64,000 nucleotides of DNA from an uncultured Oscillospiraceae bacterium (GTDB lineage Bacteria > Bacillota > Clostridia > Oscillospirales > Oscillospiraceae): positions 24,306-88,305 of the forward strand of contig CANQHN010000009.1 in NCBI GenBank assembly GCA_947623745.1, in the 5' to 3' direction. The notes beneath the pieces are model-generated. The model had not been told where the DNA came from and did not search any database. It saw nothing but the letters and a program-made list of their open reading frames with translations. Position 1 is the stretch's first letter; the number at the start of each line of letters is the position of its first letter. Below, piece by piece: positions 7,521 through 16,672 of the stretch. The translations under genes were made by a program, and so were the position numbers.

Positions 7521-8867
7521 ATGAATACAAAGTTTTCAGCTGATTTGTTTCTCAAAAAAACGACCGCACTTTTGGGACTAATTATCTTTTTGTTCTCTGG
7601 CTGCACAGCTCCGGCTGAGAACATAGGCTCTAAATCACCTGCCTCCAGTTCTCAGATAGATGGGAATATCGCGTCTCCAGGTGCTTCTATACCTGAGCAA
7701 GAAATTATGCTGGAGATGGATGTTATGCAGAACGGTCGAGACATCACTCAGTATTTTGATCTCTCCGATCCATGGGTTAATTTGATCTTTTCAGGTGACG
7801 TACTGCTCCAAGAAACTTACGACGAAAATTCTGAGATAACGATTCACCGAATGGATCTGACGACCAATCCCGGGGATGAGTTGTCTGCTGTCCATGTGAA
7901 GGGCTTTAATTGGGTTTCCGCAGTCGATTCGGTCGTGATGGGGGAGCGTTACTTCTACTTTACCCAAACTGTAGACGCAGGGGTAGACTACACTGTTTCG
8001 GACAGGCAGTTGATTGAAGTGGATACAGAAATGGGGACTTATTCTGTAATTGATTACAGACTAATTACTGATGAAGATCGTCCATTCGTGTATCTTACCA
8101 AGTACGATGCGGCCCGATACCTCTCTTGCGAAATCAACGCAGAAGAGTCGATCCTGAAACTGCACAATTCAACAGATGGTGGTTTAGTTGAGCTAGTGAA
8201 TCATCCACATGAGAGAATCGATGGTGTAATATACGGGGAAGTCCTGATGGATGTCGCCGCTTCAAATGGAAAAATCTTTGCATTGATGTGCTCCTGTGGC
8301 CAAGAAACCTTATACTACTTAAACGAGTATAACGAATCCGGCCATTTAATAAACACTTATGAGTCGGCAGCACTCGACACAATGCTAAATCAGTCCCCGC
8401 CGGTTGGAATTTATATGTTGGGTGACTATTTGTTTTTGAGGACTTGGGACGGTGACCATGCCCTTTTCAAATTGGAGCTGGAGAAAGGCACTTTGACCCA
8501 ATGTTACATCCCGATCGTAGGTTCAATGCTGATGTTTTCGCTGGGTAACTACGACAACTATTATACGGATAAGGATAACCACTATATCTATTTCAGAGCT
8601 GATAACGGAAAGTACAACGACAATCTCTATGTTTTTGACACACAGCGTGGAGAGTGGCTGACTGTTCATCTTCCCTTAGGCGATACTGGCAAGGTAATTT
8701 ATAGCACAAACTGTGATGAATCTGGCAACTTGATTCTTACCTATGTGAAATATGACCCCGACCCGAAATCGCCAAGTCGGATATCTGATTTTTCATACCA
8801 TTATCTGCCGCACAGCGAACTTGCTGGATACGTAGACGAGCAGTGCGGAACTCAAAATATAAGATAA
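7521..8867 (+). CDS. Large lipoprotein, probably beta-rich (circuit 2 cargo)
   Basis: A 448-residue protein starting 13 bases after the M56 stop, so very likely in the same transcript. The signal peptide ends in lipobox LFSGC with Cys at residue 28. The mature part repeats short strands with Asp/Gly/Asn turns and aromatic residues (for example DNHYIYFRADNG and NLYVFDTQRGEW), spaced as in beta-propeller proteins (inference). The DNA is AT-rich like the 3' part of the preceding M56 gene, so the two probably arrived together. Function unknown; a membrane-anchored binding or sensing partner of the M56 receptor is plausible. Confidence 0.85.
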   Translation: MNTKFSADLFLKKTTALLGLIIFLFSGCTAPAENIGSKSPASSSQIDGNIASPGASIPEQEIMLEMDVMQNGRDITQYFDLSDPWVNLIFSGDVLLQETYDENSEITIHRMDLTTNPGDELSAVHVKGFNWVSAVDSVVMGERYFYFTQTVDAGVDYTVSDRQLIEVDTEMGTYSVIDYRLITDEDRPFVYLTKYDAARYLSCEINAEESILKLHNSTDGGLVELVNHPHERIDGVIYGEVLMDVAASNGKIFALMCSCGQETLYYLNEYNESGHLINTYESAALDTMLNQSPPVGIYMLGDYLFLRTWDGDHALFKLELEKGTLTQCYIPIVGSMLMFSLGNYDNYYTDKDNHYIYFRADNGKYNDNLYVFDTQRGEWLTVHLPLGDTGKVIYSTNCDESGNLILTYVKYDPDPKSPSRISDFSYHYLPHSELAGYVDEQCGTQNIR

Positions 8868-8896
8868 TATCCCGATAAAAATTATATTTGTCACCG

Positions 8897-8992
8897 CGAC
8901 TCCTCCCCTTGCATGTGCCAATTCCCGTCTTACTGAATTAAATTCACTTTAGTTTGACAGGTAAATCCACGCCTTGCAAGCCGGGGGAGTCG
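8897..8992. repeat. Long imperfect inverted repeat in a gene-free gap
   Basis: CGACTCCTCCCCTTGCA at 8897-8913 is mirrored by TGCAAGCCGGGGGAGTCG ending at 8992, about 60 bases apart. Nothing coding lies between. It could be the ends of a small non-autonomous element or a long-stem RNA. It follows the circuit 2 lipoprotein and may also end its transcript. Confidence 0.5.
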
Positions 8993-9052
8993 TTTCATAT
9001 TGTGTTACCTAAATCAGGCTAAAAACCATGTTTCAAAAGGCTTGATCTGTTA

Positions 9053-9081
9053 TTGTCAGTACCTTTCTTCGGAGCTATAAT
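9053..9081 (+). promoter_or_regulatory. Promoter of the YdcF-like gene
   Basis: TTGTCA at 9053-9058 and TATAAT at 9076-9081 with a 17-base spacer, 50 bases before the start codon. Confidence 0.7.
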
Positions 9082-9131
9082 AAAGTTAATAAAGGTCTAC
9101 TTGGCTGTGTCTGAAACCTTGGAGGTTAGCA

Positions 9132-9740
9132 ATGAAGGTAAAGAAGAAAATCTGGATATGCGCAACATTATTAGCAGTATGCTATGTTGTTATAAATGTT
9201 ATAGAAATATGTTCATTTAGTACAAAAGGCCAAAAATGCAAAGCAGATGTTGCAATTATTCTTGGAGCATCAACATATGACGGAGATGTATCCCCAGTCT
9301 ATCAGGAGAGAATCAATCATGGCATTACCCTATATAACGAAGGTTATGTTGAAAAATTGATAGTCACTGGTGGTATAACAAGCGGTAATAATAAATCAGA
9401 TGCCTATGCTGCTAAACAGTATGCCATTTTACAGGGCGTTCCTGAAGCAGATATATTGACAGAAGATATATCTACGACTACACAAGCGAATTTGGAAAAT
9501 GCCAAAATAATAATGGACGAGAATGGATGTCGTTCAGCAATCATTGTAAGTGACCCATTGCATATGAAGCGTTCAATGCTATTGGCAAAAGATGCAGGAA
9601 TTGATACCTATAGCTCACCGACGCCAACATCGAAATATATAAGTTTAAAAACACAGATCCCATTTCTCGCGAGAGAAACATTTTTCTATGTAGGATATAA
9701 ATGGTATAGGCTTATTAAATCAATATTTATGGGGCAATAG
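9132..9740 (+). CDS. YdcF/SanA-like (DUF218) envelope protein
   Basis: A 202-residue protein with one N-terminal membrane helix (residues 6-24) followed by the DUF218 core. Visible blocks are VAIILGAS, LIVTGGITSG, the TTTQANLENAK segment that follows the domain's acidic helix, and IIVSDPLHMKRS. These match the family's Rossmann-like strands and conserved polar loops. Family members act at the envelope and affect surface polysaccharide or antibiotic tolerance; their reaction is not established. The gene is AT-rich, has its own promoter and a weak hairpin with a T-run just after it, so it is a single-gene unit. Neighbours give no functional clue. Confidence 0.85.
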   Translation: MKVKKKIWICATLLAVCYVVINVIEICSFSTKGQKCKADVAIILGASTYDGDVSPVYQERINHGITLYNEGYVEKLIVTGGITSGNNKSDAYAAKQYAILQGVPEADILTEDISTTTQANLENAKIIMDENGCRSAIIVSDPLHMKRSMLLAKDAGIDTYSSPTPTSKYISLKTQIPFLARETFFYVGYKWYRLIKSIFMGQ

Positions 9741-9761
9741 CACACTAATTTGGAAATAGAA

Positions 9762-9789
9762 AAGGTGGAGATATTCCCCACCCCTTTTT
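9762..9789 (+). terminator. Terminator after the YdcF-like gene
   Basis: GGTGG and CCACC arms around a short loop are followed by CCTTTTT. The stem is short, so confidence is moderate. Confidence 0.5.
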
Positions 9790-9867
9790 GTCAAAGAATA
9801 CTATCAATCAATTGAAATGATAAATCCGAACACATTACCCGTTTGGAGAATGTAGTTCGGATTATCA

Positions 9868-10113
9868 TTGCATAAACCGGGTGGCGAGCGCCTCCCCGGA
9901 TGGGAATTCCGCAATCATGCTAGAGCAGAAGGGGTCCATAAAAGTCAAGTAATGCGCTCCATCAATCATGCTAGAGCAGAAGGGGTCCATAAAAGTCAAG
10001 TAATGCGCTCCATCAATCATGCTAGAGCAGAAGGGGTCCATAAAAGTCAAGTAACGCGCTCCATCAATCACGCCTTGGCTACGCTGGAAAAATATCTCAA
10101 ATCTTTACGGTAA
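9868..10113 (+). pseudogene. Remnant frame with an internal 17-residue triplication
   Basis: An 82-codon frame starting at TTG contains three in-frame copies of a 17-residue unit with core ARAEGVHKSQVMRSI, then ends NHALATLEKYLKSLR. The unit plus this tail resembles the last helix-turn-helix of small sigma-factor-like proteins (a GVSKS-V-R-I pattern followed by a basic helix). That suggests the C-terminus of such a protein, truncated and internally repeated (inference). There is no convincing ribosome site and the N-terminal part is missing, so I treat it as non-functional. Confidence 0.4.
9913..10065. repeat. Three perfect-to-near-perfect 51-bp tandem repeats
   Basis: Units at 9913-9963, 9964-10014 and 10015-10065. 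The third differs by one base (GTAACG for GTAATG). A partial fourth start follows. There are no spacers, so it is not a CRISPR array. 51 is a multiple of 3, so copy-number change keeps the frame open. Confidence 0.9.
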
Positions 10114-10163
10114 AGGCGCAACTTTTAGCCCTATTTTCTCACGGTTGTTGAGGAGGTAGTTTT

Positions 10164-10427
10164 ATGAGAGAAATCTCCTATGCCGTAAAACAGGTCCAGG
10201 CAGAGGATGGAAAAATGCTTTCTTTAGCATATTCCATCTTGATAGACGATAGCCACAGTGGGCCGGAAAGCTACGGCGTGAGAATCGTAGAGCAAAATAG
10301 CGGCAGTCATACCGAGGCTACTGATCTAACCACTGATGCAGCGCAGATTGATGCCCTGATGGACAAGCTCTCCCGAAATACTGTCACACCCACCGGCCTA
10401 GCGGATATTCTAACCGACTGGCTTTAG
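10164..10427 (+). CDS. DUF6514-family small protein
   Basis: An 87-residue protein with a good GAGGAGG ribosome site 7-8 bases before ATG. The pattern of an N-terminal strand, YSILIDD, ESYGVRIVE, then a helix ending TPTGLADILTDWL matches small clostridial proteins annotated DUF6514. These have no established function and often sit near sporulation or mobile genes. The next gene starts 13 bases downstream, so the two form a short operon ended by the strong terminator at 10786. Confidence 0.7.
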   Translation: MREISYAVKQVQAEDGKMLSLAYSILIDDSHSGPESYGVRIVEQNSGSHTEATDLTTDAAQIDALMDKLSRNTVTPTGLADILTDWL

Positions 10428-10440
10428 AAAGAGGTAAGAA

Positions 10441-10770
10441 ATGGAGACAGAGCAGCTATTAAGGCACCTTGGAGCAACCGGTAATCTGACAGGGTTTCAC
10501 TACGCAATCTTCATGATTGAATTAGTAGCGCGGGACCCTTCTGCCGCAACGCTTGTCACCAAGTATCTCTACCCGAGAACCGCAAAGGAATTTCACGTTT
10601 CCCCTGGTTCAGTTGAGCGCAGTTTACGGACGCTGATCCACACCAGTTGGAACCGTGGTAATTTGAGCTTTTGGGACGAAATAGCGGGAACACACTTATC
10701 TCACTGGCCCACCAATGGAATGTTTCTGGACATGACCGCTTCATATCTGCGGCGTCAGCAGAAACCCTGA
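10441..10770 (+). CDS. Stand-alone Spo0A C-terminal DNA-binding domain protein
   Basis: A 109-residue protein that is essentially only the Spo0A_C domain. LLRHLGATGNLTGFHY opens the domain, LYPRTAKEF is its central helix, and SPGSVERSLRTLIHTSWNRG is the recognition helix-turn-helix region. SHWPTNGMFLDM closes it. Full Spo0A has a phospho-receiver domain in front; none is present here, and ATG 10441 has its own GAGGTAAGAA site. It could bind 0A-like boxes without phosphorylation, acting as competitor or constitutive regulator (inference). Co-transcribed with the DUF6514 gene. Confidence 0.85.
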   Translation: METEQLLRHLGATGNLTGFHYAIFMIELVARDPSAATLVTKYLYPRTAKEFHVSPGSVERSLRTLIHTSWNRGNLSFWDEIAGTHLSHWPTNGMFLDMTASYLRRQQKP

Positions 10771-10785
10771 TTTTTGAGAGGCTCC

Positions 10786-10815
10786 AGCCCGGATAGACTA
10801 TGCTCTATCCGGGCT
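10786..10815 (+). terminator. Strong hairpin terminator after the Spo0A_C gene
   Basis: A perfect 12-bp stem, AGCCCGGATAGA with TCTATCCGGGCT, around a 6-base loop. It ends the two-gene unit; no long T-run follows. Confidence 0.65.
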
Positions 10816-10830
10816 GGGCTGTTCCGGGGA

Positions 10831-10857
10831 AAATACGTCTCAAATTGAGACGCATTT
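10831..10857. repeat. GTCTCAAATTGAGAC palindrome, copy 3
   Basis: AAATACGTCTCAA and TTGAGACGCATTT form a near-perfect dyad, related to the elements at 4069 and 5016. Confidence 0.65.
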
Positions 10858-11090
10858 CGACATTCGCCCATCGGCGCAAGCCCACCGCCCCGGCGGGCCT
10901 GTGCGGGCTGGCGACAGTCCTTTTCTGCTTAACTGGCAGCAAAGATATGCACCTTGAAATCTGAATGACCGTCCAAACGAGGATATGCCTCCCGGAGAAG
11001 TGACGCATCCCGCGTGCCAAGGGAGCGCAATACACCGCTGGACAGACCAGGGGTAGGAACGGCTTTGGATAGAGCGGCAATTTATGAGAG

Positions 11091-11237
11091 ATGGAGGTGT
11101 TGAAGATACCTGGTAATCAAATGTATGACCAAAACCGCCTGGACCGGGAAACTGTCGATCCGCACCATCGGAAAGCAATTTCCCGGCCTTGGATATATCA
11201 AAAGCCGTATCCGCAGGAGGGTACGGCTTTTGCGTGA
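11091..11237 (+). CDS. Possible 48-residue protein upstream of the serine recombinase
   Basis: ATG 11091 (or TTG 11100, which directly follows GGAGGTG) opens a frame to TGA 11235-11237. The peptide is basic and His/Arg/Tyr-rich (MYDQNRLDRETVDPHHRK, then SRPWIYQKPYPQEG). An in-frame stop lies just before the ATG. I recognise no family. It fits the pattern of tiny accessory genes in front of element recombinases, but could be chance. Confidence 0.3.
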   Translation: MEVLKIPGNQMYDQNRLDRETVDPHHRKAISRPWIYQKPYPQEGTAFA

Positions 11238-11264
11238 AAAATCTGCAATGGAGAGGAGTTTGCA

Positions 11265-11435
11265 ATGGAGAAAAAAGTATCGGCCACATCATGCGATCGT
11301 GACAGCAAGCAAAGGCAGGAACTTTGGGTTGATGGGCATAAGGTCGTGATACACTACGGCCAGCAGAAGAACCCTTCCGCGGTAAAGGCGATCAAGAATA
11401 TGCTGCTCACTGGCATTAAAACCGCACAAGACTGA
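11265..11435 (+). CDS. Putative 56-residue element-encoded protein (TnpW-like?)
   Basis: ATG 11265 follows GGAGAGGAG at normal spacing. The peptide has a charged N-terminus, a central ELWVDGHKVVIHYG strand pair, and a C-terminal helix (NPSAVKAIKNMLLTGI). This shape resembles the small transposon-encoded TnpW-type proteins found before clostridial recombinases; the family assignment is tentative. It lies about 100 bases before the large serine recombinase, with a possible TTGCTG-17-GATAAT promoter between them (11440-11468). Confidence 0.5.
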   Translation: MEKKVSATSCDRDSKQRQELWVDGHKVVIHYGQQKNPSAVKAIKNMLLTGIKTAQD

Positions 11436-11541
11436 TTTTTTGCTGTTTCTGCCAGGATATGAGATAATAATGGTGTAGATTGTACCTTGAAAACAGAAAA
11501 AAGAGGTTATATACACCTTGTTTCCAGAAAGCGAGGAGTAT

Positions 11542-13185
11542 ATGTCAGAACAAGTTTCAACGCACCTCAAAAAACGTGTTTACTGCCTGTACCGTGTTTC
11601 GACAGTAGGTCAGGTAGAGAAAGATGACATACCCATGCAGAAGCAATGCTGTCGGGACTTCGCCCAGCAACAGGGATGGACTATCGCCAGGGAGTTCTCC
11701 GAAAAGGGCGTGTCCGGCTTCAAGCTGTCCGCCAAGGACCGAGATGCTATCCAGGAGATTCAGCGGGACGCGATTGACAAGAAGTTTGATATTCTCCTGG
11801 TATTCATGTTTGACCGTCTGGGCCGCCGGGACGATGAGACACCTTTTGTTGTTGAGTGGTTTGTCAAAAACGGCATTGAAGTCTGGAGCGTTATGGAGGG
11901 CCAGCAGAGGTTTGATACCCATGTTGATAAGCTGATGAACTACATCCGCTACTGGCAGGCATCCGGCGAGAGCATCAAGACCTCTGTTCGGACAAAGACC
12001 CGCATCGGCCAGTTGACCGAGGAGGGCCACTACACGGGCGGCGGCGTCCCCTACGGCTACCGCATAGAGAGCAAGGGCCGCACCAACAAGCGAAACAAGG
12101 CCGTTTACGACCTTGTTGTGGAGCCGGACGAGGCGGAGGTCGTAAAGCTGATTTTCCAGAAGTATGTCTATGAAGGTTACGGGGCACAACGTCTATGCCG
12201 CTACCTTGTAGAGCAGGGCATCAAGAACAAAAAAGGAAAGAACATCCCCACCACCAGCATCAACCGCATCATCAAAAACCGCATCTATACCGGCGTGATT
12301 TGTAACGGCGACAGCCAGTCGGAAGTGCTGCCAGACCTGCAAATCATTTCAGAGGAAAACTTTTTGAAAGCCCAGGAGATGATGGAAAAGCGAGTGACCC
12401 ATCATAATGAAGTCCCGCTCAATACCAGGGGCCGGTCCCTTCTTGTAGGCAACGTCTTTTGCGGTCACTGTGGCGGCAGGTTGACGCTGACCACCAGCGG
12501 CCGCAAGCGTATGCGCAAGGACGGCACTATTCACCGGGAGACCCGCGCCAGGTATCAATGTCACTATAACGTGCGGCACCCCGGCGAGTGTGACAGTCAA
12601 TCCGGGTATGGCGTGGATAAGCTGGACAAGCTGGTGGACCAAATCATTCGGATGCAGTTTGAGCGAATCAAAAACATCCCGCCGCAGGCGTTGATTGAAA
12701 AACAGCAGGCCCAGGCGGTCGAAACCAAGAAAGCGGAATTGAGGCTTTTGAGCGACCAGCTCAAAACAAAGCAGAAAGAATATCAGGACTTGAGAGCAGA
12801 GACCATCCGGGTCATTCAGGGCACCAGCAAATTGAATCCCGACTTGCTGAACAGCCTCGTTGATGAAACGGGGACGCAGATTGGGCTTCTGCAACAGCAG
12901 ATACGAACAGCGGAAATAGAACTAAGCGGTCTTATAACCGATGCCGCACAGGCGCGGAAAGAGTACGCACAGCTAATCAGCTGGGCCAGCTTATATGATA
13001 GCTGCTCCTTTGAGGCCAAGAAGATGATCGTGGCGCAGTTTGTAAAGGCTGTCCATGTACGGCGCGACTATGAAATCGACATAGAGTTTAATGTATCCTT
13101 TGAGGAATTACAGAATTTGTACCTGGAGGGGGAGACGGAAGAAAGCAAAAAGCCTGGAACGGAGACGTTCCTGGCTTTTGTCTGA
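11542..13185 (+). CDS. Large serine recombinase (site-specific integrase/excisionase)
   Basis: 547 residues from ATG 11542 (GAGGAG three bases upstream). The N-terminal resolvase domain (about 12-160) has nucleophile Ser20 in YRVST and FDRLGRRDDET. The recombinase domain (about 180-290) includes GVPYGYRIE and the helix SINRIIKNRIYTGVI. A zinc ribbon is formed by FCGHCGG and CHYNVRHPGEC. A coiled coil follows at about 390-450, then a C-terminal domain. This is the layout of enzymes that integrate and excise phages and mobilisable elements. It lies 53 bases from a tRNA-Ala 3' end. No partner relaxase or phage genes remain nearby, so the element is small or decayed. Confidence 0.95.
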   Translation: MSEQVSTHLKKRVYCLYRVSTVGQVEKDDIPMQKQCCRDFAQQQGWTIAREFSEKGVSGFKLSAKDRDAIQEIQRDAIDKKFDILLVFMFDRLGRRDDETPFVVEWFVKNGIEVWSVMEGQQRFDTHVDKLMNYIRYWQASGESIKTSVRTKTRIGQLTEEGHYTGGGVPYGYRIESKGRTNKRNKAVYDLVVEPDEAEVVKLIFQKYVYEGYGAQRLCRYLVEQGIKNKKGKNIPTTSINRIIKNRIYTGVICNGDSQSEVLPDLQIISEENFLKAQEMMEKRVTHHNEVPLNTRGRSLLVGNVFCGHCGGRLTLTTSGRKRMRKDGTIHRETRARYQCHYNVRHPGECDSQSGYGVDKLDKLVDQIIRMQFERIKNIPPQALIEKQQAQAVETKKAELRLLSDQLKTKQKEYQDLRAETIRVIQGTSKLNPDLLNSLVDETGTQIGLLQQQIRTAEIELSGLITDAAQARKEYAQLISWASLYDSCSFEAKKMIVAQFVKAVHVRRDYEIDIEFNVSFEELQNLYLEGETEESKKPGTETFLAFV

Positions 13186-13198
13186 TGGAGGGCTAAAA

Positions 13199-13236
13199 TA
13201 TGAGGTATACGAACCAAAATGTTCGTATACCTCATA
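13199..13236 (-). terminator. Perfect 16-bp hairpin, tRNA terminator or recombination site
   Basis: TATGAGGTATACGAAC and GTTCGTATACCTCATA pair perfectly around CAAAAT. Read on the minus strand it follows the tRNA-Ala 3' end by two bases and is followed by ATTTTAG, so it can serve as the tRNA terminator. Its position between recombinase and tRNA also makes it a candidate recombinase-bound site. Confidence 0.65.
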
Positions 13237-13238
13237 GG

Positions 13239-13315
13239 TGGTGGACCTGAAGGGACTCGAACCCTCGACCTCTCGGATGCGAACCGAACGCTCTCCCGGA
13301 CTGAGCTACAGGCCC
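13239..13315 (-). tRNA. tRNA-Ala (anticodon CGC), CCA encoded
   Basis: The minus strand folds as a full cloverleaf. Acceptor GGGCCTG pairs with CAGGTCC, the D stem is GCTC/GAGC, and the anticodon stem is TTCGG/CCGAG around loop TTCGCAT (anticodon CGC). The T arm is GAGGG-TTCGAGT-CCCTT, then discriminator A and CCA. The G3-U70 wobble pair, the alanyl-tRNA synthetase identity element, is present. It reads GCG codons. Confidence 0.93.
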
Positions 13316-13458
13316 GTATTTTGTTTTATCTTTGGAACAAAAAGCGAGTATTTGCAAGGGTTGACGAAAAGAGAAGATTGGAAAAAATGGAGTAGCGAAC
13401 CGTGCGGGCAATCAAAAATTCTCGCCAAGAAACTTGGTGAAAATTTCAAAAAGAGTGA

Positions 13459-13494
13459 GATGTGAACCGAATACCAGCAAATGAGTTACAGGCC
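13459..13494 (-). pseudogene. Broken tRNA 5' half, copy 1
   Basis: On the minus strand, GGCCTGTAACTCATTTG followed by TATTCGGTTCACATC matches the 5' half of the neighbouring tRNA-Ala up to the anticodon loop, with substitutions that disrupt the D arm. No 3' half follows. Confidence 0.65.
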
Positions 13495-13504
13495 AAAAGC
13501 AAAG

Positions 13505-13550
13505 GGGGCTAGAACCGAACCGCTTGCGCTCCCAACTGCGCTACAGGCCC
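13505..13550 (-). pseudogene. Broken tRNA 5' half, copy 2
   Basis: On the minus strand, GGGCCTGTAGCGCAGTTGGG then AGCGC and GGTTCGGTTC keep an intact acceptor 5' strand and D arm (GCGC/GCGC) identical in layout to tRNA-Ala. The match ends just past the anticodon stem. There is no T arm or acceptor 3' strand. Confidence 0.7.
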
Positions 13551-13648
13551 AAATGCGTTTTTTCAAAGTCAGCTTGTTTATTATAACAGGTTTTTCGGAA
13601 AAGTAAAGGGCTCTTGAAAAAATTCCCGGAATCTTTTTCGCGGGGAGA

Positions 13649-13676
13649 GGGGGGCTGTCCGGCCGGACAGCCCCCC
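13649..13676 (-). terminator. clpB 3' hairpin
   Basis: GGGGGGCTGTCCGG and CCGGACAGCCCCCC form a perfect 14-bp palindrome just after the clpB stop on the minus strand. There is no T-run in that direction, so it may stabilise the transcript end rather than terminate alone. The rest of 13551-13683 shows nothing further. Confidence 0.6.
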
Positions 13677-13683
13677 TGTGCAG

Positions 13684-16278
<2,595 letters not shown>

Positions 16279-16320
16279 AGAACGAAACCTCCTTTTCCAC
16301 GGTTTCAAAATTTAACGAAG

Positions 16321-16347
16321 TTAGCACTCTGCAATATCAAGTGCTAA
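16321..16347. promoter_or_regulatory. CIRCE element of clpB (HrcA operator)
   Basis: TTAGCACTC, nine bases, then AAGTGCTAA: the CIRCE inverted repeat with one mismatch in the right arm (A for G). It lies directly after the clpB -10 on the minus strand. Confidence 0.92.
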
Positions 16348-16351
16348 AACA

Positions 16352-16380
16352 AGCATACATCATATCCCCCGGTTTTGCAA
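16352..16380 (-). promoter_or_regulatory. clpB promoter
   Basis: On the minus strand TTGCAA (16380-16375) and TATGCT (16357-16352) are 17 bases apart. The CIRCE operator covers the expected start point. Confidence 0.7.
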
Positions 16381-16399
16381 GAGGGATCTGCAAAATTTT

Positions 16400-16660
16400 T
16401 TCAAAAAACGGGCGGGCCAGACGGCCCGCCCGCTCAGCTTGTCAAAGAAGCCTCGCAGAGTTCGCGCCCGCAGGCGCGAAGAATTTTAATTTATTTTTCC
16501 CGGCGGCGTGTACGTCGGGAAAAATACCTCTCGGCCCGCAAACGTGCGAGCGCAGCGAGTGCGCTGCAGCGGGCCGCAGCCCCTTGTCAAAAAAGGCCAA
16601 CGGCCTTTTTTGACAGTCTCAGCGGGCGGGCCAGACGGCCCGCCCGTTTCGCTTTTCAGA
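16400..16660. repeat. GC-rich hairpin cluster between clpB and hsp20
   Basis: Near-identical hairpins GGGCGGGCC-AGAC-GGCCCGCCC occur at about 16411-16433 and 16624-16647. Between them is a perfect TCAAAAAAGGCC/GGCCTTTTTTGA stem (about 16587-16614), a two-way terminator, and other palindromes such as GCGCCCGCAGGCGC. The right-hand hairpin ends the hsp20 transcript on the minus strand. No coding frame here is convincing. Confidence 0.7.
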
Positions 16661-16672
16661 TTGCCGGTTTGA

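Noticed and set aside
9913..10065. 51-bp tandem repeats considered as a CRISPR array
   Set aside because: The units are contiguous with no spacers, and no cas genes are present.
10840..11292. Minus-strand 150-codon frame between the Spo0A_C gene and the recombinase
   Set aside because: It has no family resemblance or ribosome site and overlaps the palindrome and the better-supported small plus-strand frames.
13238..13465. A plus-strand frame beginning with a DLKGLEPSTSRMRTERS-like peptide
   Set aside because: It is the antisense of the tRNA-Ala gene; this peptide is a well-known spurious product of tRNA antisense translation.
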